In this document: positions 8,630 through 17,044 of the stretch, piece after piece | How the letters are laid out: each line of letters starts with the position of its first letter | Position numbering within the stretch: position 1 is the first letter of the stretch | Assembly (NCBI GenBank): GCA_030065875.1 | Contig: JASJCR010000039.1 | Span: forward strand, 1-57,919 | Direction of reading: 5' to 3' | Source of the DNA: Ardenticatenaceae bacterium | Lineage (GTDB): Bacteria > Chloroflexota > Anaerolineae > Promineifilales > Promineifilaceae | Length of the DNA stretch: 57,919 nt | Notes under the pieces: generated by a model | Databases searched by the model: none | Told to the model about the DNA's origin: nothing | Seen by the model: only the letters and a program-made list of their open reading frames with translations | Made by a program: the position numbers and the translations under genes

Positions 8630-8704
8630 ATTTTTAAAATCAGGATGACACGAATTTAAAGGATTATCTCTTGAAAGTGGGAAAATTCGTGAAATCTTGT
8701 TTTA
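8630..8704 (+). repeat. 75-bp direct repeat (copy 1; copy 2 at 44036-44110)
   Basis: The stretch from ATTTTTAAAATCAGG to CTTGTTTTA matches 44036-44110 at 73 of 75 positions, 35 kb away in the same orientation. It is intergenic in both places. It contains AGGATGACACGAATT and GGGAAAATTCGTGAAATC, which make an imperfect dyad around AATTCGTG. Confidence 0.8.
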
Positions 8705-8733
8705 GGTAAGTTACAAAAAGAATTGTTAAAAAA

Positions 8734-8802
8734 AGCCACGGATTAACACGGATTTTCACAGATTTCTCTCTCTAATCTGCGAAAATCTGCGTAATCTGTG
8801 GA
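8734..8802 (-). repeat. Dispersed intergenic repeat, family R1 (copy b, inverted)
   Basis: This is the opposite-strand copy of the R1 repeat, with the AGAGAGAGAAATCTGTGAAA core. It is bracketed by the short motif TTTTTGTAAACCACTTA (8821-8836) and its complement (8702-8722). The same motif flanks the copies at 22.5 and 56.3 kb. Confidence 0.75.
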
Positions 8803-8882
8803 CATTTATTTCATAAAACATTTTGTAAACCACTTAAACTTTTGAACAATGACCTGCTTAAAACGTTTTCCGGATTAATTTG

Positions 8883-8912
8883 TAGACAGTCACGATTATT
8901 TCAACTTATAAT
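8883..8912 (+). promoter_or_regulatory. Promoter of the signal-less hydrolase operon
   Basis: TAGACA (8883-8888), an 18-base spacer and TATAAT (8907-8912) form a good housekeeping-type promoter, predicting a transcript start near 8919 and a leader of about 143 bases. A perfect 14-bp inverted repeat, GGATTAATTTGTAG at 8872-8885 and its complement at 8979-8992, encloses the promoter and early leader. The left arm overlaps the -35 element. Confidence 0.6.
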
Positions 8913-8942
8913 GAATTGACAGTCATTTGCCAGCTTGTCCTC

Positions 8943-8975
8943 CTATCTATTCAACTTCGCTGGATAGTTTTTTTT
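8943..8975 (+). terminator. Leader hairpin with T8 tail (attenuator or small-RNA terminator candidate)
   Basis: CTATC (8943-8947) pairs with GATAG (8963-8967), extendable by one U-G pair, and is directly followed by eight T residues. It lies between the promoter and the first gene of the operon. The stem is short, so termination would be weak or regulated. Confidence 0.4.
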
Positions 8976-9061
8976 CGCCTACAAATTAATCCCATATTAA
9001 ACCGGAAAATCTTTGATGCGTGTTTTTATTTAAACATTTTCCGGAATAAGGAGATCACCCC

Positions 9062-9349
9062 ATGACCAACGGCACAAATGATCAGGCCCCAAAAGAAACT
9101 GTAGAATGCTCACACGGTTCAAAGGGTCCGGCTGAACGCCTGGGCGAAACCGGGACCCTGTCTGCTCAACCCACCCCGGAAGGAATTTCCGCTGAAGATC
9201 TAGATGCTCGTCAGGCGGCCAAAGGGCTTCAACGCAAAAGCGGCCCTCTCCTCGAAGAATCATCTGAAGAAAGCGCGCCAGGCACGTTAGCGGCCGGCGA
9301 CGCAGCGCCTCCTGCTGAGGCGGTTCCTCCCACGGACGTCGAAGAGTAA
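9062..9349 (+). CDS. Small acidic, disordered protein heading the hydrolase operon
   Basis: A 95-aa protein rich in Glu, Ala, Pro, Ser and Gly, with no membrane segment, no signal peptide and no recognisable fold; it is probably disordered. A strong ribosome site (AAGGAG, 9048-9053) precedes the ATG and the next gene begins 13 bases after its stop, so it belongs to the operon of the propeller, C39-LysM and glycosidase proteins. I do not recognise a family. As the first gene of a set of signal-less extracellular-type enzymes, it might be a scaffold or export adaptor; this is speculation. Confidence 0.6.
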   Translation: MTNGTNDQAPKETVECSHGSKGPAERLGETGTLSAQPTPEGISAEDLDARQAAKGLQRKSGPLLEESSEESAPGTLAAGDAAPPAEAVPPTDVEE

Positions 9350-9362
9350 AGGATAATTTGCC

Positions 9363-10595
9363 ATGTCTATTGTCATCTACAGACAGCTTGGTTTAACAGA
9401 TCACGACACCAATGGGCAAACCTCATCTGTTGGTGAAACCTCAATGGCCAACAGCGGCCGGCATATTTTCATGACCGGCAACTGGTTTGCTTCCGAATCA
9501 ATGGACAGAGGAAGCAGCTGGGATTTTGTCAGCCCAACCGGTGTTTTGCCGCGGGTTAACAACGGTTTTTGCTGTGATCAGTCGGTCATTTACGAACCCA
9601 CCCGCAAAATTATGGTTTGGGTGTTGCAGTACAGTCATGATTCAAATACCAACACCTTGCGCCTGGCCGTCAAGCGCGGCGGAACGCCGGGCAACCAGTG
9701 GCACTGGTGGGATTTTACCCCGCAAGGGATTAACAACAGCTGGAGCGGTGAGTGGTTTGATTACAATCATGTAGCCGTATCAGACAATTATTTATATGTC
9801 GGCACCAACGTGTTTTCGATCAGCGGTGATCTATTTACCCGTTCAGTCATTCTCCGTTTTCCGCTTGATGATTTGGCCGACGGCGGATCTTTAAGTTTTT
9901 TATACTTTATGTCAACTGACAACTTTTCCCTGCGCTGCGTAAACGGGGCAAAAGACGTCATGTATTTCGCCAGTCACAACAACACGAGGCAGCTGCGCCT
10001 GTTTGAATGGGCCGAGAATGCCACCTCGATCAATGTATTTGACATCAACGTCAGCCGCTGGTCGAGCAACCAGTTTGCCCGATACTCAGCACCGGACCCG
10101 GACAATCAGGATTGGCTCGGCCGGTGTGATCCCCGCATTACCGCCGCCTGGGTGGCCAAAGGGGTGATCGGTCTCGCCTGGACGGCCAACAGCCGGGGCA
10201 GCCGGCCGTTCCCCCACATTCGCGCCGTGCGCATCGATGAAAACAGCAAAAATGTCATTGACGAGCCGGATATCTGGCATCCTGATTACGCTTTTGCTTA
10301 TCCGGCCGTTTATCCCAACGGCCGAGGGATGGTAGGGCTGTCCGCTTTTCGCGGTGGCGGCAGCAAATATCCCGGTCACATTGTCGGCGTGTTGAACGAC
10401 CAGCAGGCCCACTGGCAGCTAAAACTCTCGCGCAGCGGGTCACACGGCCCGGTTGACGGTAAATGGGGTGATTACGTCAATATTTTCCCCTATTCTGGGA
10501 GGGGTTTTTCCTGGTTTGCCTCCGGTTTTACCCTGCAGGGCGGCGGCCGGCGACAGGATATCGAACCACAGGTTGTTCAGTTTTATGCGCGGTAA
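9363..10595 (+). CDS. Beta-propeller (BNR/sialidase-like fold) protein without signal peptide
   Basis: A 410-aa protein rich in Trp, Gly and Asp-type blade motifs (SMDRGSSWDFV near residue 42, SGEWFDYNHVAVSDNYLYVG, GKWGDYVNIFPYSGRG). These repeat at the spacing of a five- to seven-bladed propeller and recall BNR/sialidase-type folds. The Arg triad and Tyr/Glu pair of true sialidases cannot be assigned, so activity is uncertain; glycan binding is as likely as hydrolysis. There is no N-terminal signal peptide or membrane segment. GGATAA lies upstream of the ATG, and the gene sits between a small acidic protein and the C39-LysM gene (28 bases to the next start). Confidence 0.65.
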   Translation: MSIVIYRQLGLTDHDTNGQTSSVGETSMANSGRHIFMTGNWFASESMDRGSSWDFVSPTGVLPRVNNGFCCDQSVIYEPTRKIMVWVLQYSHDSNTNTLRLAVKRGGTPGNQWHWWDFTPQGINNSWSGEWFDYNHVAVSDNYLYVGTNVFSISGDLFTRSVILRFPLDDLADGGSLSFLYFMSTDNFSLRCVNGAKDVMYFASHNNTRQLRLFEWAENATSINVFDINVSRWSSNQFARYSAPDPDNQDWLGRCDPRITAAWVAKGVIGLAWTANSRGSRPFPHIRAVRIDENSKNVIDEPDIWHPDYAFAYPAVYPNGRGMVGLSAFRGGGSKYPGHIVGVLNDQQAHWQLKLSRSGSHGPVDGKWGDYVNIFPYSGRGFSWFASGFTLQGGGRRQDIEPQVVQFYAR

Positions 10596-10623
10596 ACAAA
10601 ACAAAAAAAGGATAGATAAGTAA

Positions 10624-11706
10624 ATGGTTCAACTGACAATCCCCTATCGCTCCCAATGGGCTGACGATGCCAACCTGTTTCGCGCAGACTGCGGCCCAAC
10701 CTGTATTGCTATGATCCTCAACTACTATGGGATCACCGTCACGCCCAATCAGTTGTATACCCATCTGCCGGGTAAAGGGGTCGAAGATTTTACGACTTTT
10801 TCCGAGCTGCGCCGGGTGGCCCAGCATTTTGAAGTCGCCCTGCCGCGCCATCAATATGGCCATCGGGAAGAGGCGCTGGCCAATTTGCGAAGCGCCATCG
10901 ACAGCGGCCGGCCGGTCATGACCCTGGTTAAGTATGCTCACTGGCGAAATACAACGGGCAACGCGTTTGACTTTGGCCACTTTGTGGTTGTAACCGGCTA
11001 TGAGGGTGATTTGATTACCCTCAACGATCCCCTTTTTGGCCTGTGGCAGCCGGCCAGTCAAGGAGCTCATCTCACCATGTCGACCGATCTGTTTTGCGCC
11101 GGGTGGGGAGGATTTCCGGTTACTGAGAACCCCAACTGGGCGTGCGCCATCGCCAGGAGCAGCAAGCCCCCCACCACCCATCAACCACCACCCATCACCG
11201 ATCACCCATCACCCGACACCCATCAACCACCACCTGACACCCAACCACCCGCAGACCTAACTCTCACTCCAGAAATCAAGCGGCGCATCGAGGCGCTGGC
11301 CGCCTACCGCTGGGCCCGACCACCGGAATGGGAAAATGAGCAGGATACCCAGCTGTGGCTCAATCATTTGGGTGATTTTGGCGCGGCCGTGGCTCAACAT
11401 ACCGTTGGCCCGGGAGACACCCTCAGCGCACTGGCCAGTCGCTATTACGGGCAGCAGCACCGCTGGCCGGCGATCAAATCATTTAACAATTTGCAGCGGG
11501 AAGGGTTATGGGTTGGAGAAACCCTCCTCATCCCTCAGGTCGGCCAATCAGGCGCTCATCTCAATGAGGCCTTACCGCACGACAACCTGGCAACACCAGG
11601 GACTCTATCGGCCGAGGCACCCGTCGGACCAAATCCAAATCTGGCCGCCATCGAATACAACGCGCTTGGGTCGGGCACCTTTGGCATCGGTTTTGAGGAT
11701 GGGTAG
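10624..11706 (+). CDS. C39-like cysteine peptidase with C-terminal LysM domain
   Basis: Residues 1-150 form a C39-type papain-like domain. The catalytic Cys is in ADCGPTC (residue 23), the His in DFGHFVVVTGY (residue 119) and the Asp in LNDPLF (residue 135). A Thr/His/Pro-rich linker follows (about residues 178-215), then a helical stretch and a LysM domain (about 258-305, HTVGPGDTLSALASRYYG), which binds peptidoglycan or chitin-type glycans. In bacteriocin systems C39 domains cut leader peptides; stand-alone forms cleave peptides at the cell surface. No signal peptide or transporter domain is present, which is odd for a LysM protein. An AAAGGATAG site precedes the ATG. It is operonic with both neighbours. 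Confidence 0.85.
   Translation: MVQLTIPYRSQWADDANLFRADCGPTCIAMILNYYGITVTPNQLYTHLPGKGVEDFTTFSELRRVAQHFEVALPRHQYGHREEALANLRSAIDSGRPVMTLVKYAHWRNTTGNAFDFGHFVVVTGYEGDLITLNDPLFGLWQPASQGAHLTMSTDLFCAGWGGFPVTENPNWACAIARSSKPPTTHQPPPITDHPSPDTHQPPPDTQPPADLTLTPEIKRRIEALAAYRWARPPEWENEQDTQLWLNHLGDFGAAVAQHTVGPGDTLSALASRYYGQQHRWPAIKSFNNLQREGLWVGETLLIPQVGQSGAHLNEALPHDNLATPGTLSAEAPVGPNPNLAAIEYNALGSGTFGIGFEDG
11170..11250 (+). repeat. Low-complexity CCCATCAACCACCACC repeat encoding the C39-LysM linker
   Basis: Degenerate tandem units CACCCATCAACCACCACC / GATCACCCATCACC encode a T-H-Q-P-P-P type linker. The composition differs sharply from the flanking coding sequence and may vary in length between strains. Confidence 0.7.
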
Positions 11707-11766
11707 CAATTAAATTCTCTATCAAACAACAACGCGAAAATAACAGCTCTCAAGGAGAAAATAAAT

Positions 11767-14517
11767 ATGGCACGGTCAATCATCGGTTTTCACTACGGTC
11801 CCGGAGGAGACAAACAGGGGATCGGCGATTTTATGCGCAAGCTCAACGATCACGGCATTCCCTTTCTGGTCAAGGGCGCGGATGACGCCGGAATATGTTT
11901 TGAAGGACAGGAAGTTGGGAAAGAAAAAGGGGTTGAAAACTGGTTGATCTACCGCCTGTCAACCGCTGGGCAAGGGCGCTCTTATGAGTATGATGTCCCG
12001 GATTATCTCAAATCTCCATTGGAAGCGGCTCAGGAGCATTGGGAAGAGACCGTCGCCAAGTGGCCACCCGAGCTGGATAAATCGATCGTCTGGATGGAAC
12101 CGATCAACGAACCAAGAGCGAAAGCCTCCTTTGAGGATGTACAGTGGAACAACCTTCATCCTACCGATTGGCTGGGCAAATTTATGCTCGAATACGCCAA
12201 AATCGCCAACGCGGCCGGCTATAAGGTGTGCGGTCCATCGTTTAACTCCGGCGAACCGGAAGTATTCTCAACCAACGATTACGAACTGCCAGGTATGCTG
12301 GCCTACATGAAGTATTGTGCGGAACATCCCGATCAGGCGGCACTCTCCATCCACGAATATGTCTGGGATTCCTACAAGCACGGTGAAGATTGGCAAACTT
12401 GGTATCCCGTTCTGTTCGGCCGGGTCGAAGCCGCCTTTGCAGCGGCCGATAAACATCAAATTTCACGGGATTTTAAAGTATTTGTCACGGAATGGGGGTT
12501 CGCCTATCGGGGGTCCCCTCGCTGGCCGGAATGTGAGCCCTATTTAACCGCATACAACGAGTGGGCCGCCCGCTGGCCGCAGGTCAAGGGGGTCGCGGCG
12601 TGGACGCTGCAGAGCGGCTGGGGAAATGTCGACAAGGACGTGGTTTCCTGGATTAAACCGCTGACCAATTACACCATCAACCGCACCTTCGACAGTGGCC
12701 AACAGCCTCAGGCAACCCACGAGCTGTTTAGCAGCAGCTTACCGGCAGGCGACTCTGCCGGCGAGCTTATAACCGGTGGGGAGGTTGGGGAACCGGCGGC
12801 CGAAGCGGCCGGTTTTTCCGCCAGCATCGACCTGGGAGCGGTCGATTTAACCCCCAATACGACCTTTGAAGCCACCTGGACCTTTGTAAACAGTGGCCCC
12901 ACCACCTGGGACAGCCGCACCCTATTCGCTTATACCGATGAAAACCATCCGGAAACAGCCGGCTTCCCCCGTGCCCATTTTGCCTCAGCAACCGCCTTCC
13001 CGATCACGGAGATTGGCGCACCACCTCAGGTCCAACCAGGTGAGCAGGTTAATTTGACCCTCAACTTATCCGCTCCCAGCCAGGCCGGCCTCTTTGGCTC
13101 GAACTGGCAGCTCCAGGGGCCAGACGGCCGAGCGTTTGGGCCGATCCGCTGGGTCCGCGCCAAAGTCAAGGCCGGGCAGCACAACGTGCAGTTTGTGGCC
13201 TTCACCCACAGCGTCCTTAATTACGAGCAGCTAACTCCCGGGCAGTCGTTTACCGGGACATGGCGACTTTTAAATTCCGGCAGCGCCCCCTGGACACGCG
13301 CCTGTCGGCTGGTTTATACCGCGGAAGTCCATCCGGAGACGGCCGATCGCACGGCGATCCAGATGTCTGAAAAAGCAAGCTATTCGCTGTTGGAGCTCTC
13401 CGGCCGGGAGCGAGTAAATCCGGGGGAAGAGGTCATCATCAACTACCCCTTCAAAGCCCCGGATCAGGCGGGAAAATTCGCCTTCCAATGGCAATTTCAC
13501 GACGAACAGGGTCAGCCGTTTGGCGGTCTGCGCTGGATGAAAGTTGGCGTTGTGGGAGAACCCGATTTACCGGATGACACATCAACCAAAGCGCGTTTTG
13601 GTATGAATGTCAACATCAACGACGGGCATGCCCTGGATGCCGAAAGACTGGCCGGATTAAGCTGGGTGCGCTTTGTTTTTTGGGCCTCCCGCCTCAAAAA
13701 ATCTCCACAAAAAGCGTATGAAGATCGCTACCGCAGCGTGATTAAAACCTATGCCTCCCAGGGGATTCGTTCGCTGCTTGTGCTCCACCAGGATACCGAA
13801 TGGGCCAACGGCCCCTGGATCAACAACAGCGGGTGGGAAGCGTATGCATCTTCGTTCGCCCAGGCGTGCGCCAACGTGGCTCGGGCGTGTGCCGAATTTG
13901 GCGATCAGGTCGCCTATCAGATTTTTAACGAAACCGACAGCGGTTTTGGCAATGATGCCGGCAATGAAAACATCTCGGCCATCGGCATCGCTCCCGATAA
14001 GTATGCGCTGATTCTCGATGCAGCCGCAAAGGCGATCCGGCAGGTTGATCCGCAGGCGACCATCATCATGGGCGGCATGAAAACCGGGCCGGATAACGCC
14101 ATCGATTATATACGCCGCGTTCGCCAGGCGTTGGGCGGCCAGCTGCCGGTTGACGCCATCGCCTATCACCCGTACGGCCGCTTTGTCGAATTTGATCCGT
14201 TTTACAACGGTCAGTTTGGCACCATTCGGGATGCGTTCGGCCGTTTCAGAACCGCTTTCCCCGATCTGCCGCTGTGGATCTCCGAGCTTGGCGTCGCCGA
14301 CAACAATCCCATCGGACCAGAACATTATGAGAAAATTGCCCGCTATATGCGGGAAGTCGTTCATGAAGTGGCCGAGAACCACGCTGATCTCGTGCCGGTT
14401 CTGATCTGGTTCGCCTGGTCTGATTTGATGCGCAACGCAGGGATTACGACTATATCGGGTGAGTTCAAGGCCCATATTGGAGACGCCTTCAAAGAAATGG
14501 TCGCCCTTGGGAAATGA
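11767..14517 (+). CDS. Double glycoside hydrolase with two central NBR1-like Ig domains
   Basis: A 916-aa protein of four parts: a TIM-barrel glycosidase domain (about 1-310), two Ig-like domains of the 'next to BRCA1' type (about 349-465 and 473-595, with F-x-A-T/G-T-W-x-F/L-x-N-S-G and RW-V/M cores), and a second clan-A-like TIM barrel (about 608-916). Candidate acid/base and nucleophile glutamates are E115 (PINEPRA) and E242 (VTEWGF) in the first barrel, and E722 (FNETD) and E840 (WISELG) in the second. The fold resembles GH5/GH39-type beta-glycosidases. The barrels differ, so this is a fusion and not a simple duplication. No signal peptide is visible although the cargo looks extracellular. 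AAGGAG (11751-11756) precedes the ATG. It ends the operon together with a possible tiny ORF. Confidence 0.85.
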   Translation: MARSIIGFHYGPGGDKQGIGDFMRKLNDHGIPFLVKGADDAGICFEGQEVGKEKGVENWLIYRLSTAGQGRSYEYDVPDYLKSPLEAAQEHWEETVAKWPPELDKSIVWMEPINEPRAKASFEDVQWNNLHPTDWLGKFMLEYAKIANAAGYKVCGPSFNSGEPEVFSTNDYELPGMLAYMKYCAEHPDQAALSIHEYVWDSYKHGEDWQTWYPVLFGRVEAAFAAADKHQISRDFKVFVTEWGFAYRGSPRWPECEPYLTAYNEWAARWPQVKGVAAWTLQSGWGNVDKDVVSWIKPLTNYTINRTFDSGQQPQATHELFSSSLPAGDSAGELITGGEVGEPAAEAAGFSASIDLGAVDLTPNTTFEATWTFVNSGPTTWDSRTLFAYTDENHPETAGFPRAHFASATAFPITEIGAPPQVQPGEQVNLTLNLSAPSQAGLFGSNWQLQGPDGRAFGPIRWVRAKVKAGQHNVQFVAFTHSVLNYEQLTPGQSFTGTWRLLNSGSAPWTRACRLVYTAEVHPETADRTAIQMSEKASYSLLELSGRERVNPGEEVIINYPFKAPDQAGKFAFQWQFHDEQGQPFGGLRWMKVGVVGEPDLPDDTSTKARFGMNVNINDGHALDAERLAGLSWVRFVFWASRLKKSPQKAYEDRYRSVIKTYASQGIRSLLVLHQDTEWANGPWINNSGWEAYASSFAQACANVARACAEFGDQVAYQIFNETDSGFGNDAGNENISAIGIAPDKYALILDAAAKAIRQVDPQATIIMGGMKTGPDNAIDYIRRVRQALGGQLPVDAIAYHPYGRFVEFDPFYNGQFGTIRDAFGRFRTAFPDLPLWISELGVADNNPIGPEHYEKIARYMREVVHEVAENHADLVPVLIWFAWSDLMRNAGITTISGEFKAHIGDAFKEMVALGK

Positions 14518-14529
14518 GGAGATAAATAG

Positions 14530-14604
14530 ATGCTCAAAAAGCGCATGGCCCTCGCCAACCACGTGCCGTTCAAAACCGTAGAAGATGCTGTATCGGTCGG
14601 GTAA
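14530..14604 (+). CDS. Possible 24-aa small ORF
   Basis: ATG at 14530 follows a good GAGGAG site that overlaps the stop of the glycosidase gene. The frame encodes M-L-K-K-R-M-A-L-A-N-H-V and ends with TAA at 14602-14604. No homologue is recognised. It may be a genuine small protein of the operon or the truncated start of a lost gene. Confidence 0.3.
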   Translation: MLKKRMALANHVPFKTVEDAVSVG

Positions 14605-14657
14605 AACGGCTGTTACTACTGTTTGCGAACCCACGATACCGGTTAGGGAGAGGGAAA

Positions 14658-15407
14658 ATGGCCGTTATTGAAGTTGTTCAAGACGGGGCGGTTTCGATCA
14701 TAACGATCACCCGCCCCGAACGCCGCAACGCGATTAACCAGGAAACCGCCGTGGCCCTGCGGCAGGCGCTGCGGGCGTTTGACGCTGACGACTCACAGCG
14801 GGCGGCGATTCTCACCGGCGGAGACGAGGTTTTTTGCGCGGGGGCAGATCTCAAAGAAATTGAGGGGTTAGATTTAAACAGCCCCAGTGGCCCATTGGGC
14901 TTCACCCGCTTGCAGGTCGGAAAACCCACCATTGCCGCCGTTGCCGGGTACGCCGTAGCCGGGGGATTGGAGGTAGCCTGCTGGTGTGATATGCGCATCG
15001 TCGATACGACCGCTCAGTTTGGCTGTTTGGAACGGCGCTTTGGGGTACCTTTGGTCGACGGCGGCACCGTCCGCCTGCCGCAGATCGTGGGGCTCGGTCG
15101 GGCGCTTGACCTGATCCTCACCGGCCGGCTGATCGATGCGGCGGAAGCACAACGCATCGGCCTGGCCAATGAGGTGGTGGAAAAGGGGCAGCATCTGGCC
15201 CGGGCGTTGAAAATTGCCCAGAAACTGGTCGAATTTCCGCAAATCGCTATGCGTAACGACCGCCGATCGGTCTATGCAGCCCTGGGCAAACCGCAGTTTG
15301 AGGCGCTGCGCAGCGAGGCAGCCATCGGCCGGGAAACGTGGGCCAGCGGCGAAGGGTCGGCCGGGGCGCAGGCGTTTACCCAAGGACAGGGCCGGAGGGG
15401 AAATTAA
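14658..15407 (+). CDS. Enoyl-CoA hydratase/isomerase (crotonase) family protein
   Basis: A 249-aa protein of normal crotonase length. It shows the N-terminal TITRPERRNAINQE, the first oxyanion-hole segment FCAGADLKEI and the second one AVAGYAVAGGLEVACWCDMRI, followed by the ERRFGVPLVDGGTVRLPQIVG stretch. It should act on an acyl-CoA thioester in the cytoplasm, in beta-oxidation-type or degradative metabolism; the substrate cannot be assigned. A GGGAGAGG site precedes the ATG. It converges on the TPM-domain gene and the two stop codons overlap within TTAA (15404-15407). Confidence 0.93.
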   Translation: MAVIEVVQDGAVSIITITRPERRNAINQETAVALRQALRAFDADDSQRAAILTGGDEVFCAGADLKEIEGLDLNSPSGPLGFTRLQVGKPTIAAVAGYAVAGGLEVACWCDMRIVDTTAQFGCLERRFGVPLVDGGTVRLPQIVGLGRALDLILTGRLIDAAEAQRIGLANEVVEKGQHLARALKIAQKLVEFPQIAMRNDRRSVYAALGKPQFEALRSEAAIGRETWASGEGSAGAQAFTQGQGRRGN

Positions 15408-16084
15408 TCTATCAACAGAAGCTCGTTAACCAACTCGTTGCGATCGCCGACCGTAATTGGGAAGTGTTGATGAAGCAGCTCGCCACAGTGGGAAATCGCT
15501 TCTTTGAGACCGGCAGCCGGCCGATCTTCGCGCAACCCGGCCACAACCAGGTCGCGCGCCATTTCCCAATCCGCCTGGGTCAATTTCTCGCTGATCGTTT
15601 CATCTCCCAAAATGTGAACCATTCGCTCATAAAGCGAAATATAAATAATCAATCCGGTGCCCGCCGCGGTGCGGTGCACCCGATTTTGATAAAAGGCGGC
15701 CGCAGCCTTTTCCGCCACTTCGGCCGTCATCTCGCGGCGGCCGATGAAAAGACGGCGTACTCCAGGCAGGAAAACCGCCAGCAAAACCCCGGCGATATAA
15801 CCCACAACCACGATGGCCAGCACCGCTCCCAAACCGATCGTCAGCCGGTATTCGGCCGCCCAATCCCCCTGAACCAGCTCGACATCCTGAAAGAGAAGCC
15901 AGATGAGCGTGAGGGCCGTCAAGGCCACCGTCACGCCAACCAGGCTCTCCGCCCGATCGTACCGGCCGGAAACGGTGGCCACGACCGGTACAATCTCGGC
16001 CGCCGTTTTTTCCTCGGCCGCCGCAACGGCCGCCTCGATTTCCCGTCGATCTTGCTCGCTAAACAGCTCACTTGCCAATTTCAT
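15404..16084 (-). CDS. TPM-domain membrane protein
   Basis: A 226-aa protein with a split TPM domain: an N-terminal EIEAAVAAAEEKTAAEIVPVV segment, two membrane helices (about residues 50-70 and 85-110), then the second half with AFYQNRVHRTAAGTGLIIYISLYERMVHILGDE. TPM domains of this layout accompany YgcG-type proteins and may act in membrane-protein or photosystem-type assembly, or as acid phosphatases; the role in this group is unknown. It starts 9 bases after the stop of the upstream YgcG-like gene, so the two are co-transcribed and probably work together. Confidence 0.85.
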   Translation of the reverse strand: MKLASELFSEQDRREIEAAVAAAEEKTAAEIVPVVATVSGRYDRAESLVGVTVALTALTLIWLLFQDVELVQGDWAAEYRLTIGLGAVLAIVVVGYIAGVLLAVFLPGVRRLFIGRREMTAEVAEKAAAAFYQNRVHRTAAGTGLIIYISLYERMVHILGDETISEKLTQADWEMARDLVVAGLREDRPAAGLKEAISHCGELLHQHFPITVGDRNELVNELLLID

Positions 16085-16093
16085 ACATCTCTC

Positions 16094-16975
16094 CTACCAG
16101 CGGCCGCTGGCCCCACCCCCCCTGGAACTGCCGCCGCTCCGCGGGCTCGAAGACCGGCTTCTGGTTGAGCCGCTGGATGACCGGCTGCGGAACGAACGAC
16201 GGGAGGAGCTGCGACTAGACCAGCTTGAACCGTAATCATACTCATCATCGTCATCATACGATCCTTCAAACCCCATCTGTCGCAGCAGCCAGCCAAAACC
16301 AAGCAAGCCCAGATAAAGAATGACATACATGAAAAGTGATCCATAATCCCTGGAAGATTGGGAAGATGGCGATACTGACCGGCTGGGCAGCTGGACAGGG
16401 ATAGATGTGGGTCTTGGGGCTGGGGCTGAGGCAGCAGTTGCTAGATCACTTTCCGCCATGATCACCAGCTGCCCTACTCCGTCGACCAGGCCGCTTGAAT
16501 ACGCCTCCCGACGAAACTGAGGGATAATGTTGTTGTCCATTATCGACAGGGCAACGTCGTCGTACACGCGATCCCAATCATAACCGAGTTCAATTCGCGC
16601 AATCCGGTCACGGCGGGCCACCAGCACCAGAATTCCCCGGTTGAGGTTGCGCTCTGGGGAGCCAATCCCCCAAGAAGCAAATAGCATTGTGGCATACTGT
16701 TCGATAGACAGATCGGCCGCATTTTGCCCTTCAAGAGAATCGATTGTCACCACGTAAAGGGGAACCGCTTCTCTTTCCCAGAGATCGGCCGCCTGAACGT
16801 TGATCAATTCCTCGTCTTCTGGGGTAATAATTTCGGCTAAATCGAGGACAAATTCCTCCTCGGCCGGGGGTTCTGGGAATTGGGGTGTTGATTCCTGGGC
16901 GTGAACTGCTAAAAAAGAAAAAAAAGATAGGACAAAAACGATAAAGAGTATCAAAAAGGTTTGGTGCTTGTTCAT
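16094..16975 (-). CDS. YgcG-like TPM-domain protein with signal peptide and Ser/Arg/Gly-rich tail
   Basis: A 293-aa protein: signal peptide (ILFIVFVLSFFSFLAVHAQ, cut after Ala), TPM domain (about 40-180, with LVDLAEII-type start and GILVLVARRDRIARIELGY), a Pro/Ser linker, one membrane helix (about 220-240), and a tail of Asp-rich then Ser/Arg-rich sequence ending GGSSRGGGASGRW, typical of YgcG proteins. The ATG at 16975 has an AGAGGTG site; the alternative GTG at 16990 lacks one. It is the first gene of a two-gene operon with the second TPM protein. The exact biochemical role of the family is not settled. Confidence 0.88.
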   Translation of the reverse strand: MNKHQTFLILFIVFVLSFFSFLAVHAQESTPQFPEPPAEEEFVLDLAEIITPEDEELINVQAADLWEREAVPLYVVTIDSLEGQNAADLSIEQYATMLFASWGIGSPERNLNRGILVLVARRDRIARIELGYDWDRVYDDVALSIMDNNIIPQFRREAYSSGLVDGVGQLVIMAESDLATAASAPAPRPTSIPVQLPSRSVSPSSQSSRDYGSLFMYVILYLGLLGFGWLLRQMGFEGSYDDDDEYDYGSSWSSRSSSRRSFRSRSSSGSTRSRSSSPRSGGSSRGGGASGRW

Positions 16976-17044
16976 ATTTTCACCTCTCACCCTTCATTGT
17001 TACGGAAAGCGATTACCAGAAGTTGTAAAGTTTATGCACCGCAG

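Noticed and set aside
11170..11250. CRISPR-like or tandem regulatory repeat
   Set aside because: Units are short, degenerate and in frame; they encode the Pro/Thr/His linker between the C39 and LysM parts.
13657..14634. 325-aa minus-strand frame opposite the second glycosidase barrel
   Set aside because: It is antisense to a clear catalytic domain and has no family likeness.
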